Source: Chryseobacterium culicis
GTDB taxonomy: Bacteria; Bacteroidota; Bacteroidia; Flavobacteriales; Weeksellaceae
DNA: 64,000 nucleotides
Reading direction: 5' to 3'
Assembly (NCBI RefSeq): GCF_900108365.1
Contig: NZ_FNWQ01000001.1
Span: 248,001 to 312,000 of the forward strand
Within the stretch, counting starts at the first letter, position 1. Every line of letters begins with the position of its first letter. Below the pieces are notes generated by a model that was not told the DNA's origin, made no database searches, and saw nothing but the letters and a program-made list of their open reading frames with translations. Below, one piece after another: positions 35,754 through 44,305 of the stretch. The translations under genes were made by a program, and so were the position numbers.

Positions 35754-36506
35754 TTAAAATCTGTATCCAATAGAAAGCCCGCTTCTGAATCCTGCCCAAG
35801 GGCCGTCCACTTTTATTCTGGCACCATTGGAATTGGTTTCTACCGTATATTTTACAAACGGAATATCAAGGTTCTCAATCTCTTTTTTAAGCTGAGCCTG
35901 CATATCCGGAGTCAGTACATAATCTGAAGTCATGCTGAAATCACCTTTTCCGCTTCCGTAATGTGCTCCTGCAATCCAGAAATCCAGTACAAGATTCTGG
36001 CTTCTTGTTAAAAAGAACTGCACCCCCACCATTAATCCTCCACTGTTTCCATTGGTATCTCCCTGGCCTCTTAATGGAATTTGATAGGTATTCCCGTCAG
36101 GGCCGTTGTAATCATAATAAAAATCAAAAGTATTTGAGGTCACGCTTGAATAGCGGTAATAAGGTGCAAAATAGAAACCTTTGCCATAGCCTTTTCCAAT
36201 ATAAAATCTGGGTTCTATGGTGAAATTGGTAGCTTTTACCCTTAGATTCTGGAATCTTTTTTCATCTTCATCTTTCAGAAAGGCATTGATGAATGGTACT
36301 TTTCCCTCCGGCATTGTTCCGAAACCGATGTTCAAAGAAAACCACTGATTAATGGCCCGTTCGTAAGACAGATTAATATTTCTGAATGCATAAGCCGTGA
36401 CATTGGTCTTGACGATATTCATCTTCTCTGCCGGGCTGTTTTGAATTTCCTGAGCTTCCAGAACAGAGAACAGGAAGCAAGGAATGGCTATAAATGCTTT
36501 TTTCAT
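35754..36506 (-). CDS. DUF3575-like outer-membrane beta-barrel protein
   Basis: A 250-residue exported beta-barrel. The signal peptide (MKKAFIAIPCFLFSVLEA, Q) is followed by KTNVTAYAFRNINLSYERAI, the typical opening of DUF3575/outer-membrane-beta-barrel proteins, then alternating aromatic strands (FTIEPRFYIGKGYGKGFYFA) and a C-terminal SGLSIGYRF ending in Phe. A small barrel of 8-10 strands is expected. No catalytic motif; function unknown. Monocistronic with its own terminator, and divergent from the TonB-receptor-like gene at 36673. Confidence 0.78.
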   Translation of the reverse strand: MKKAFIAIPCFLFSVLEAQEIQNSPAEKMNIVKTNVTAYAFRNINLSYERAINQWFSLNIGFGTMPEGKVPFINAFLKDEDEKRFQNLRVKATNFTIEPRFYIGKGYGKGFYFAPYYRYSSVTSNTFDFYYDYNGPDGNTYQIPLRGQGDTNGNSGGLMVGVQFFLTRSQNLVLDFWIAGAHYGSGKGDFSMTSDYVLTPDMQAQLKKEIENLDIPFVKYTVETNSNGARIKVDGPWAGFRSGLSIGYRF

Positions 36507-36672
36507 GATTCTTTATTTTGTGATGTAAAAAAATACCAGCAAAAAACGGGCTGAATTTAACATAATAATTATAATTAAAGAAAATTTATTGATAATTTTT
36601 TAATGTACTGTGATTATGAATGTAATAAACATCGGGAATTGATTGTCCTAATGGTATAATTCATCTTCTGAA

Positions 36673-38757
36673 ATGATAAAAACTATATATACCATCCTCT
36701 TTCTTTGTGGAACTTTACTATTTTCACAGGAGAAGAAAAATGATACGGCTGATACTACGGCAGCCAAAGAGATCCAGGAAGTTATTCTAAAATCACAGCG
36801 CAAAAAACAGTTTGCCGATAAAGCTGTATATACTTTTGATAAAGAGGCGCTGGAAAAAGCACGCTATGCAAAAGATTTGCTGAGCACTCTTCCGGAATTG
36901 CAGCTGGATCCGGTATCCAACACCATTACCAGTACCAAAGGAGGGACTACCTTATTTCTTATCAATGGAATTGAAGCTACAGATATGCAGATCCGAAGTG
37001 TAGCCCCCGGTGAAGTTGTAAAAGTGGAGTATTATGATATTCCTCCGGCCAGATGGGCAACAAGAGCAGATACAGTAGTGAATATCCTGACAAGGTCTAC
37101 AGAAACCGGATATGTTTTCGGAGCTGATGTTTCCGCAGCTTTAAACACAGGATTTGTGAATGGCTCTGCCTATGCCGATTACACCAAAGGAAAAAACAAT
37201 TTCGGACTGGAATATTCCCTGAATATCAGAGATTATAATGACAGAAGGGTCAACAGCATCTATGATTATCAGTTAAACGGAACGCATTACAGGTCTGATG
37301 AAAACAGGACAGATCATTTTGGGTATACTTTCCAAAATGTTGCCCTGCGCTATACCAGGCTTGTTCCGGATAAGTATGCTTTTCAGGCTAAAATGAATAT
37401 GGATATTTTCAGCAGGTTTTCAAAAGGGATAGGGCAAAGTGTTTTTACTGAAGATCATCTGAAAGAAGAGCATAATATGTTTAAAAATAATGGTTCAGAT
37501 TATATAATTCCTAAGCTGGACCTTTATTATTCTAAAAAAATGGGCGATAAAGATGAATTGAGTATCAATGTGGTAGGTTCTCATTACACAACAAATACTA
37601 CGGAAACAGCCAAAGAATGGATTGTTGGCTCAGGCTTGTCTGTATATGATAATGATATGGTTTTGAAAGCCAGGCAGACGAGTCTTGTAGGAGAGCTTGC
37701 GCATGTTCATGATTTTAAGGCAGGGAAGCTGTCTTCTGGCTACCGTATTTCGAGATCTTCCATTTCTAATGATCTGAATAATCTCGCCGGATATTCCCAA
37801 TACAGTGTTACTTATCTTGAGCAGTATTTTTACACAGAATTTGCAGGAAAAATAGATAAATTCAGTTACCGAATCGGAGCCGGGCTTACCAATATTCATA
37901 ACAAAAGTGCGGAGACTACTTTTAATGAATGGACTTTCACCCCCAAGGTTATTTTAGCCTATCAGATTAAAGGAAACCAGAATCTTCGTTTTACAGCAGG
38001 CTACAATCCGGTAAGTCCCTGGAGCAATGCTTTGAGCAGTAATGTGGTTCAGCTGGCACCTAATATCGTTCAGCGGGGAAATCCTTTCTTAGAATCTCAA
38101 CAGGTGTATTCTAATAATCTGACTTATTCTTTCAATAATAAATATTTTGATGTTAATGCAGGCCTGTTTTACAGATATACCAACAGGGTGATCAATCAGT
38201 ATTATGTACAGGACGAGGTTTTGGGAGGCTACGCTCTGACGTACGAAAACGGGAAAAACGGACAAAGGTATGGTGTGCAGTTAACAGGATCTTATAAACC
38301 GTTTGGAAACAGCCTTCTTGTTATCAAAGCAGTGATCACGCCAACTTCTGAAACTGTGAGAACCAGTAAAGGAGCCCTGATTAAAAATGATTATTTAGGA
38401 AATTATTTTTCGTTATCTTCAGAATATAAATCGTTCTCAGTCCAGTATCAGTTCAATATTCCAGTGTACAGCCTTAATGGGGCATTCCTCAATACGAACG
38501 AAAACCAGAATAACATTTTTGTAAGCTATAAACGAAAAAACTGGACGTTCTCCACCGGAATGTACTGGATTGGAATGCCTTCGGAATATAAAACAAAAAG
38601 TCTACCGGAGAGTCTGGTTGACTATAAAGTTCATACACAGATTATGAACAATAAATCCATGTTTATCCTAGGATTAAGCTACGATTTTTCTAGAGGAAAA
38701 AAGACCGAAATCCAACGTAAGCTTAATAACGAGACCGCTCCTGCCGCTACTTTTTAA
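36673..38757 (+). CDS. TonB-receptor-like outer-membrane barrel with plug
   Basis: A 694-residue outer-membrane protein. The signal peptide (to LLFS, Q) is followed by a short plug domain at ~35-130, including AKDLLSTLPELQLDPVSNTI, TTLFLINGIEATDMQIRSV and VVKVEYYDIPPARWATRADTV, and then a long barrel. This plug layout is that of the Bacteroidota receptor subgroup that lacks the carboxypeptidase-like domain, where the LINGI / VEYY motifs replace the usual RG / EVIKGP. Ligand unknown. The C-terminus (TEIQRKLNNETAPAATF) runs past the last strand, which ends near YDFSRGKK, an unusual extension. The 5' leader is AT-rich with no clear promoter. Confidence 0.85.
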   Translation: MIKTIYTILFLCGTLLFSQEKKNDTADTTAAKEIQEVILKSQRKKQFADKAVYTFDKEALEKARYAKDLLSTLPELQLDPVSNTITSTKGGTTLFLINGIEATDMQIRSVAPGEVVKVEYYDIPPARWATRADTVVNILTRSTETGYVFGADVSAALNTGFVNGSAYADYTKGKNNFGLEYSLNIRDYNDRRVNSIYDYQLNGTHYRSDENRTDHFGYTFQNVALRYTRLVPDKYAFQAKMNMDIFSRFSKGIGQSVFTEDHLKEEHNMFKNNGSDYIIPKLDLYYSKKMGDKDELSINVVGSHYTTNTTETAKEWIVGSGLSVYDNDMVLKARQTSLVGELAHVHDFKAGKLSSGYRISRSSISNDLNNLAGYSQYSVTYLEQYFYTEFAGKIDKFSYRIGAGLTNIHNKSAETTFNEWTFTPKVILAYQIKGNQNLRFTAGYNPVSPWSNALSSNVVQLAPNIVQRGNPFLESQQVYSNNLTYSFNNKYFDVNAGLFYRYTNRVINQYYVQDEVLGGYALTYENGKNGQRYGVQLTGSYKPFGNSLLVIKAVITPTSETVRTSKGALIKNDYLGNYFSLSSEYKSFSVQYQFNIPVYSLNGAFLNTNENQNNIFVSYKRKNWTFSTGMYWIGMPSEYKTKSLPESLVDYKVHTQIMNNKSMFILGLSYDFSRGKKTEIQRKLNNETAPAATF

Positions 38758-38761
38758 AAGT

Positions 38762-38804
38762 TGGTTTTAAGTTGGAAGCTAGAGATTGGCTGGCTGGAAG
38801 TTGA
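38762..38804. repeat. Degenerate 7-bp tandem repeat
   Basis: Units AAGTTGG, AAGCTAG, AGATTGG, (C)TGGCTGG, AAGTTGA follow the receptor gene directly. Same GGAAG-type heptamer character as 21114-21148, opposite strand sense. Confidence 0.5.
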
Positions 38805-38891
38805 TTTAATCGGAGGAACAAACAATATAGGTCATTTTTTCACTTAAAATAATTGACACATTATATAGTCCTGTTTTCCACATTTCTTATC

Positions 38892-38930
38892 AAAAATCCC
38901 CACCCATATTTTGGAGTGGGGATTTTTTTT
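38892..38930. terminator. Bidirectional terminator
   Basis: AAAAATCCCCAC / GTGGGGATTTTT perfect 12-bp stem with a 12-nt loop, followed by a T-run. Confidence 0.85.
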
Positions 38931-39927
38931 ATTTCTTAATGAATTTTGCATTCTTTTTTTCCGAAGTATTTTTTTCGCTCATCTCAATGAAATAAGAGGC
39001 TGGCGGAAGATCTGAGATCTGAATATTCCCGGATTTTACCTCTGCTGTTTTTACCAGCTTTCCGTCCAGACTGTAAATATTCGCTTTGGAATAATTATCT
39101 GTATTTCCCTTAAACCCGATAAAGTCTTTCGCTGGGTTAGGATAAACAACCAGATTCTCTTTTTTTACAGCATTATTTACGGTCAGGAATGTTTCACTTA
39201 AAGCCTGTGCGCTTGAAGTAGACTGGTTGATCCCTAGTAAAGGAACACTTATATTTCCGCTGCTTGTGCTTAATAATGCATATCGGTGAGAAGCATCATA
39301 ATAAGCATAGGCGGTATTGGTAACCGTTCCGATCGGGTTAGAATAAATTACATCAAAGGAAGAATATAAATTAAAACTCTGGGTATACTTTACCCGTAGA
39401 ACGTTATTGTATGTTTTATTTCCTATAATCAGGGTTCCGTATGCATCAGCCTGAGTTGCTAAGGTTCCGCTGAACAGTCCATTGGCTACCGATGAAGAGA
39501 AAGTACCTTTAGCGGTATCATTCTGGGCAGGTCCGTAGGTGGTAGGGTAGTTGTTATAAGTTCCGTTATCAACATTGAAATTTAAAGTGGCCTGTGGATT
39601 TACAATTCCTGTAATTTCCAGTTTAGTAGCAGTGGCTTTGTAATAAATAGTAGTTGCTCCGTCCACCATTTTAATTGTAGAACCTGGAAACGTTGTGATT
39701 TCAGCGGAGGTCGGCACAGAATAAGTAGTTTGTGATGATGGCCCCATCGTAACGGCTGCGTTTGAAAATGTAACGTTGGCTCCAACTGCAGAATTGTCTA
39801 CAGATCCGTTTAACTGATTGTAATTAATAACATCTCCGGAAACAGGATCATTGGCTGTTTTTGTAAGAGTTATTTGCGCAGAAAGCATTGCAGAAGCTCC
39901 CAGTAAAAAGAGTACAGATTTTTTCAT
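38929..39927 (-). CDS. T9SS-exported protein of unknown function
   Basis: A 332-residue secreted protein. The signal peptide (MKKSVLFLLGASAMLSA, Q) is followed by ~230 residues rich in Thr, Ser, Asn and Tyr with no recognised catalytic motif, predicted all-beta. The C-terminal ~75 residues (LVVYPNPAKDFIGFKG, ANIYSLDGKLVKT, LPPASYFIEMSEK) are a T9SS type A sorting domain, so it is probably a surface-anchored protein. Two extra residues precede the chosen start in frame. Convergent with the receptor gene across a shared terminator. Confidence 0.85.
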   Translation of the reverse strand: MKKSVLFLLGASAMLSAQITLTKTANDPVSGDVINYNQLNGSVDNSAVGANVTFSNAAVTMGPSSQTTYSVPTSAEITTFPGSTIKMVDGATTIYYKATATKLEITGIVNPQATLNFNVDNGTYNNYPTTYGPAQNDTAKGTFSSSVANGLFSGTLATQADAYGTLIIGNKTYNNVLRVKYTQSFNLYSSFDVIYSNPIGTVTNTAYAYYDASHRYALLSTSSGNISVPLLGINQSTSSAQALSETFLTVNNAVKKENLVVYPNPAKDFIGFKGNTDNYSKANIYSLDGKLVKTAEVKSGNIQISDLPPASYFIEMSEKNTSEKKNAKFIKK

Positions 39928-40009
39928 AGTCAAAAAATTTTTTGTTAAAATTAAATAAAAATAGTATTCAAATTTTTATTTAACTTCTTTTTAATTAAAT
40001 ATTTAAATA

Positions 40010-40040
40010 AACCGCCGGCTGATAAGTTCAGCCGGCGGTT
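40010..40040 (-). terminator. Terminator of ribB
   Basis: Perfect 13-bp stem AACCGCCGGCTGA / TCAGCCGGCGGTT with a 5-nt loop, A/T-rich on the minus-strand side. Confidence 0.8.
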
Positions 40041-40063
40041 CTGTGCGTTAAATACCTTTAATT

Positions 40064-40711
40064 TTAGTTGCTCATGATCATTTTACGATAAGCATAGATG
40101 TCTTCTATAGTCACTACACTCATCCCTTTTTTTATGGCAAAATCTACAATTTCAGGAAGTCTTGCCATGGAACCATCCTCATTGGTCAGTTCACAGAGTA
40201 CAGCATCATCTCCCAGATTGGCCATTTTTACAAGATCTACACTGCCTTCAGTATGGCCGCGTCTTTCAAATACGCCCTCTTTTCTGGCGATCAGAGGGAA
40301 TACATGTCCCGGACTTGCAATATGCTCTGCCTGTGCGTTTGCTGCAACAGCAGTTCTGATGGTAGTTACACGGTCTTTTGCAGAAACTCCTGATTCCACA
40401 CCTTCTCTGGCTTCAATGGAAATGGTAAATGCAGTTTGATTTTTTGAATTGTTGTTTTCCACCATCGGACGAAGGTTCAGATGGCGGCTTTTTTCCTCAG
40501 AAATACATAAGCAGACGATACCGCTGCATTCGCGGATCAGAAGTGCCATGTCCTGTTCTGTAATGGTGGAAGCGGGAAATATGATGTCGCCTTCGTTTTC
40601 GCGGTTTTCATCATCTACTAACAGAATGCCTTTTCCCTGTTGTAATGTCTGAAGTGCTTTTTCTACACGTTCTTTGGAGGTAGCTCCGAATTGTTCTAAT
40701 AATTTTTCCAT
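40064..40711 (-). CDS. ribB: 3,4-dihydroxy-2-butanone 4-phosphate synthase
   Basis: A 215-residue monofunctional RibB, converting ribulose 5-phosphate to 3,4-dihydroxy-2-butanone 4-phosphate and formate in riboflavin biosynthesis. The active-site acidic loop is [15 protein letters not shown] near 33-47, then [13 protein letters not shown], the catalytic [16 protein letters not shown] and [24 protein letters not shown] (central [14 protein letters not shown]), and [12 protein letters not shown]. There is no fused GTP cyclohydrolase II (RibA) domain, so this is the E. coli-type single enzyme; the RibA copy must be elsewhere. Controlled by the FMN riboswitch 100 nt upstream. Confidence 0.96.
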   Translation of the reverse strand: MEKLLEQFGATSKERVEKALQTLQQGKGILLVDDENRENEGDIIFPASTITEQDMALLIRECSGIVCLCISEEKSRHLNLRPMVENNNSKNQTAFTISIEAREGVESGVSAKDRVTTIRTAVAANAQAEHIASPGHVFPLIARKEGVFERRGHTEGSVDLVKMANLGDDAVLCELTNEDGSMARLPEIVDFAIKKGMSVVTIEDIYAYRKMIMSN

Positions 40712-40809
40712 GTTATTTTACTTTTAAAAGTTAAAATAGTCTTCGGTACATGGAAATGAAATACAACGCAACAAGAGTCCACAAGGAATCTTATTGGTCA
40801 TCTCATTTT

Positions 40810-40928
40810 CTTCTCCCATCCAGACTTTAACTGTCGGTTCCGGAATTTCACCAGATCAGTCCTTTCCGAAGAAAGGAGTCGCGGACTGTAACCGCCGGTA
40901 GGGAATTGCACCCTGCCCCGAAGAAAAC
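40810..40928 (-). promoter_or_regulatory. FMN riboswitch (RFN element)
   Basis: Read on the minus strand, the leader has the RFN hallmarks in order: GGGGCAGGGTGCAATTCCC, ACCGGCGGT, AGTCCGCGACTCC, then CTGATCTGGTGAAATTCCGG and AACCGACAGTTAAAGTC, ending in TGGATGGGAGAAG. It lies about 100 nt before ribB and should shut off expression when FMN is plentiful. The pairing arms of the multi-stem junction are all present. Confidence 0.95.
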
Positions 40929-41053
40929 TTATACTAAGTTTTACTGTATGTTGTAATTTAAATTTTTATTTCATTGAATCGTATTTAACGCACAGACCGC
41001 TAATTTCGGGAAGTTTTTTGAATTGGGAAAAAGAATGGTGTACTTTTTACCCT

Positions 41054-41584
41054 TTAAAAAGGATAGCTGAAATTCTTATATTGCCTGTCAAAGGAGCTTA
41101 GATCATGGTCATCATTTCTTCTGTTGAACGTTCCTGCAGACAGATTAATCTCTCCCAGTCCGAAATAGTACCTTTCGCTTTCATACAGCCTTATCTGATA
41201 ATGTTTCACAATATCTATCATCATATCAGACTGATACGAATGTTTTATCTTTTCTTTGTTTAGCCAGAAGAAAGAATGGTCTGAATTTATTCCTCCTGTC
41301 TTGATCTGAGCATGTTCAAAATCAAGCTGGCTTATTATTTCTTCAAATTCACGAATGAAGTTTTGTAATTCCCTTGTATCGTCGATAAGCCATTTTTCTG
41401 TTCTTCCAAAGGTAATAAGAATATTGTCATAATAATATGCGGGTTCCTGAGTAGCACGGGAGAAAATTTCCGGATGAAAATAAAAATATTTCTGATCCCG
41501 CATTTTATTGTTGATGAAGTTGAGAAAACCGCTATAGTCCTCATCCAGCATGATAGCTCCGTAAAAATAATTCCACTCGTACAT
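41054..41584 (-). CDS. Hypothetical cytosolic protein
   Basis: A 176-residue protein with no signal peptide or membrane segment, rich in Tyr, Phe, Asp and Glu (EWNYFYGAIMLDEDYSGF, FREFEEIISQLDFEHA). No known domain is recognised. Its acidic, aromatic nature resembles small immunity proteins of polymorphic toxin systems, but no toxin is nearby and I make no such call. It starts 14 nt after the DUF2200 gene on the same strand and may be co-transcribed with it. Confidence 0.6.
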   Translation of the reverse strand: MYEWNYFYGAIMLDEDYSGFLNFINNKMRDQKYFYFHPEIFSRATQEPAYYYDNILITFGRTEKWLIDDTRELQNFIREFEEIISQLDFEHAQIKTGGINSDHSFFWLNKEKIKHSYQSDMMIDIVKHYQIRLYESERYYFGLGEINLSAGTFNRRNDDHDLSSFDRQYKNFSYPF

Positions 41585-41598
41585 TGAAATTTTATTTT

Positions 41599-41952
41599 TT
41601 AAATTTTTCTTTTAATTTTTTCCATCTTCTTTCCTTTCGCCAGCTCATCAATCAATTTATCCAGATAGCGTATATTTCTCATTAGTTCATCTTCTATTTC
41701 TTCCACACGATATCCGCAAATGACTCCCTTTATTAATGAAACATTGGGATGGATTCGAGGTGCCTGTTCAAAGAACGTTTTACAATCGGCTTTATGATCA
41801 AGAACTTCCTTCAGGGTTTTTTCATTATATCCCGTAAGCCAGAAGATGATTTCATCTACCTCTTCTTTGGTACGGCCCTTTTTTTCAGCTTTTTGAATGT
41901 AGTGGGGATACACACTGGAAAATGGTGTAGTAAAAATTCTGGTATTCTGCAT
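41599..41952 (-). CDS. DUF2200 family protein
   Basis: A 117-residue protein matching the DUF2200 pattern: [32 protein letters not shown] and [30 protein letters not shown]. The family is widespread and of unknown biochemical function, often small and monodomain as here. The C-terminus is a basic helix ([11 protein letters not shown]). Its ATG lies 9 nt after the stop of the alpha/beta hydrolase gene, so the three genes 42738 to 41054 form a likely operon. Confidence 0.85.
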   Translation of the reverse strand: MQNTRIFTTPFSSVYPHYIQKAEKKGRTKEEVDEIIFWLTGYNEKTLKEVLDHKADCKTFFEQAPRIHPNVSLIKGVICGYRVEEIEDELMRNIRYLDKLIDELAKGKKMEKIKRKI

Positions 41953-41961
41953 TGTTAAATA

Positions 41962-42738
41962 TCAAATCAGCTTTTGGATAACTTTATCAAGAATGGCATT
42001 AAATTCATCCGGCCTTTCCAGCATAGGATAGTGCCCAACGCCTTCCATGGTAACATAATCATAGGTTTTCAAATACTTTCTGTTGTTTTCCAGATGGGTA
42101 GGAGAAGCATCGGAATTGATGGCGGTTACAGGAATTTGAATCTGTTTTGCAAATGGCCTGAAATCTGTCTTGTATAAAGGACGGAGAGTATTAATTGCCA
42201 ATTCGGGCTCATGCTGTAGAAATTCACTTTGTACTCTTTCTTTTACGGCAGGCGGCGTGCCGTCTGCGAACAGAAATTGCGGCAGGATGTTTTCCACAGT
42301 GTATTTGAAATCATTTTTATACTGAGAAAGGACTTCTTCAGCCTGTTCCGGGGTAAAAGATTCTTCCATATTTTTCATGGTGTCTATAAGAATTAATGCC
42401 TTTACCCGTGGAATTTTTAAAGATGCTTCCAAAACATAAGCTCCGGACATGGAATGTCCTACAAGAATGATCTCATTTGAATTGACGGCATCTGCTACAG
42501 CTTTAATATCATCTGCATATCCGGCGCTTGTCCATTCCTTTCTTGAAGAACCGGATTTTCCGTGTCCTGCAAGATCCATTTGTACAATGTTGTACTTGCT
42601 GTTTAAATATTTTTGCTGAATATCCCACCATGCGGTATTACCAAGCCATCCATGCATGAAAATGAGAGTGGTATTTCCGCTTCCGGATTCTTTGTAATGA
42701 ATTCTCTGACCGTCTGATGATACTGCATATTTTTCCAT
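41962..42738 (-). CDS. Alpha/beta hydrolase
   Basis: A 258-residue alpha/beta-hydrolase without signal peptide. The oxyanion motif is LIFMHGWLGNTAWW, the nucleophile elbow is ILVGHSMSGAYVLEA (Ser in GHSMS), and the His is in EGVGHYPMLERPDEF. This layout fits the esterase/haloperoxidase-like group. The ATG at 42738 (MEKYAVSSDGQRIHYKE) is the normal family start; the ORF extends further without support. First gene of a likely hydrolase-DUF2200-hypothetical operon. Confidence 0.88.
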   Translation of the reverse strand: MEKYAVSSDGQRIHYKESGSGNTTLIFMHGWLGNTAWWDIQQKYLNSKYNIVQMDLAGHGKSGSSRKEWTSAGYADDIKAVADAVNSNEIILVGHSMSGAYVLEASLKIPRVKALILIDTMKNMEESFTPEQAEEVLSQYKNDFKYTVENILPQFLFADGTPPAVKERVQSEFLQHEPELAINTLRPLYKTDFRPFAKQIQIPVTAINSDASPTHLENNRKYLKTYDYVTMEGVGHYPMLERPDEFNAILDKVIQKLI

Positions 42739-42863
42739 ATAAATTGGTAAGTATTGGTGATTTTTAACGTTGTAATTTACAAAATGAGCTGTAAATAGGA
42801 TGATTTTATTGCTTGTTACCGTATGAAAAAATAACACCACATTGAAGCAGTGTTTATTATGGG

Positions 42864-43694
42864 TTATTTTTTTGATTTGATGCTGAAAATAATGGCACCG
42901 TACGGATTTCCGGAATTATCCCTGATCTCACATTTGAAATAAAGAAGATTCTTTAAATATCTTTGGTGAAATACCTCCGTCAGAAATGTAATTCCCGTGG
43001 GAAGTGCATTGGAAGCATATCCTTCAAAACTTTCTATCTCATACGATATTTCATTCCCAAGGAAACTGAAGATCTCTTTTAAAATACAGTGCGTTATGAA
43101 TACAAATGGAACTATAGGATGGTTTTCAAAATGTCCTTTGCATTGATCAGGCGTAAAAGGCTCTGTAACAATGGTAAAATGATGAGGTGTTTCTGTATTG
43201 AGTATTTTACTTTCAGGAAGGTTTTTGTCATGATATTCTACCGGAACTGCAGTGAAAAGATCTTTGTAAAAAACTTCAAATGCTTCTCTGGTAATAATAT
43301 AGTAATCCAGTTCTGCAGAAAACAGCGGATCCCCGGAATGACGATCTGTTATCTGGAGGTGAGATTTTCCTTTTCTTTCAGATTCTAGAAAGCTTTCACT
43401 GGTAATTATAACTGATTTTGGTTCCCTGTAAGATAATTTTCTGATCCTGATTTTTTCGCCAAGGAAATAGATTTTCTCTTTACTGTCATCATTCAGTATT
43501 TTATACAGGCTGAGGCTTCCCAGTGAAAATAGTAATTTGATCAGCTGCGAATAATTTTCATTCTCAAAATTCCACTCCCTGATCTCTGTTTCGATCTTAT
43601 GATCTCTGAAAATGCTGTTTTCGGGAATTGAAAAGTACGGTGCTGATTCCCCAAGGTAAGGGATGATGTTTTCCATGATGTCCGTTGTTGTCAT
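42864..43694 (-). CDS. Possible hot-dog-fold protein of FabA/FabZ type
   Basis: A 276-residue protein. The second half has FTPDQCKGHFENHPIVPFVFI, resembling the FabA/FabZ hot-dog motif GHFPxxPxxPGV, so it may bind or dehydrate acyl thioesters. The N-terminal half (EKIYFLGEKIRIRKLSYREP and SAELDYYIITREAFEV) could be a second hot-dog repeat. The catalytic His and acidic pair cannot be identified with confidence, so activity is uncertain; the family name is inference. It lies next to the DnaA-box region and is the last gene before it. Confidence 0.5.
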   Translation of the reverse strand: MTTTDIMENIIPYLGESAPYFSIPENSIFRDHKIETEIREWNFENENYSQLIKLLFSLGSLSLYKILNDDSKEKIYFLGEKIRIRKLSYREPKSVIITSESFLESERKGKSHLQITDRHSGDPLFSAELDYYIITREAFEVFYKDLFTAVPVEYHDKNLPESKILNTETPHHFTIVTEPFTPDQCKGHFENHPIVPFVFITHCILKEIFSFLGNEISYEIESFEGYASNALPTGITFLTEVFHQRYLKNLLYFKCEIRDNSGNPYGAIIFSIKSKK

Positions 43695-43719
43695 TTGAAT
43701 GAGGGTATTGGGTTATTAA

Positions 43720-44300
43720 ATTTGTTTTCATTGTGGATAACTTTTTCATCATAGTGTATAATAACATTTGTGGATATCTGCAGGTTTGTGTTTTTTGATT
43801 TTTAATTGAGCATTCAGGAATGGTCAATTAAATATATCAATATGGAAGTCTGTTTTGTTAATGTGTTTTTAATTTATTGAATATAATTTAGTTATATATT
43901 TTATTTCTTTAATCTGTGATTTGTTTTTAATGCAATTTATAAAAAAATACTTATAATGAATGATGAATGTTGTTCGTTATTTGAAAAGTAATACTGTAAA
44001 AAAGTGTTGATAAGTTATCCCCATAACTTATCAACACTTTTTTCTATTGTGAAAATCTAATGAAAATGGATAAGTCTTGTAAATTAAAGATAATTAGCTG
44101 TTTACAAGATTTGTTTCAATGGTTTAAAAACTTATCCATAGTTTATCCACAGAAGGAAATTAGGAAATGAAAAGTTATCCACAAATAATTGAATATGTGG
44201 ATAATTGTTGGTTTTTAATTTAAATTATTTAAAATCAGTAATTTAAAAGGATGTTGATTGGTGCTCTGAAATTCTCTTTCAAAGTTATCCACAAAATTGT
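43720..44300. other. Candidate replication origin region (DnaA-box cluster)
   Basis: The ~610-bp gene-free spacer holds five perfect TTATCCACA DnaA boxes: plus strand 44143-44151, 44175-44183 and 44285-44293; minus strand 43732-43740 and 44196-44204. It also holds near-matches at 43769 and 44132, an AT-rich tract at ~43800-43980 suitable for unwinding, and a 21-bp hairpin. A further perfect box lies inside the DinB-family gene at 44729-44737. This is much denser than expected by chance. Gene orientation is not clearly divergent around it, and dnaA is not adjacent, so it is called a candidate only. Confidence 0.6.
43998..44043. repeat. 21-bp perfect hairpin in the DnaA-box region
   Basis: AAAAAAGTGTTGATAAGTTAT and its exact complement flank a CCCC loop. 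It ends in a T-run like a terminator, but the only candidate gene, on the minus strand, ends over 260 nt away. It may be part of the origin. Confidence 0.75.
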
Positions 44301-44305
44301 TGGTT

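Larger units (their letters stand above)
40041..40995. repeat. 15-bp perfect inverted repeat flanking the ribB unit
   Basis: CTGTGCGTTAAATAC at 40041-40055 and its exact complement GTATTTAACGCACAG at 40981-40995 bracket ribB with its riboswitch. Both are followed outwards by an ACCGC, with a 1-nt offset. Coordinates span both arms. Confidence 0.6.

Noticed and set aside
43998..44043. Terminator of the DinB-family gene
   Set aside because: It is more than 260 nt past that gene's stop, so it is not a convincing terminator for it, though a read-through role cannot be excluded.
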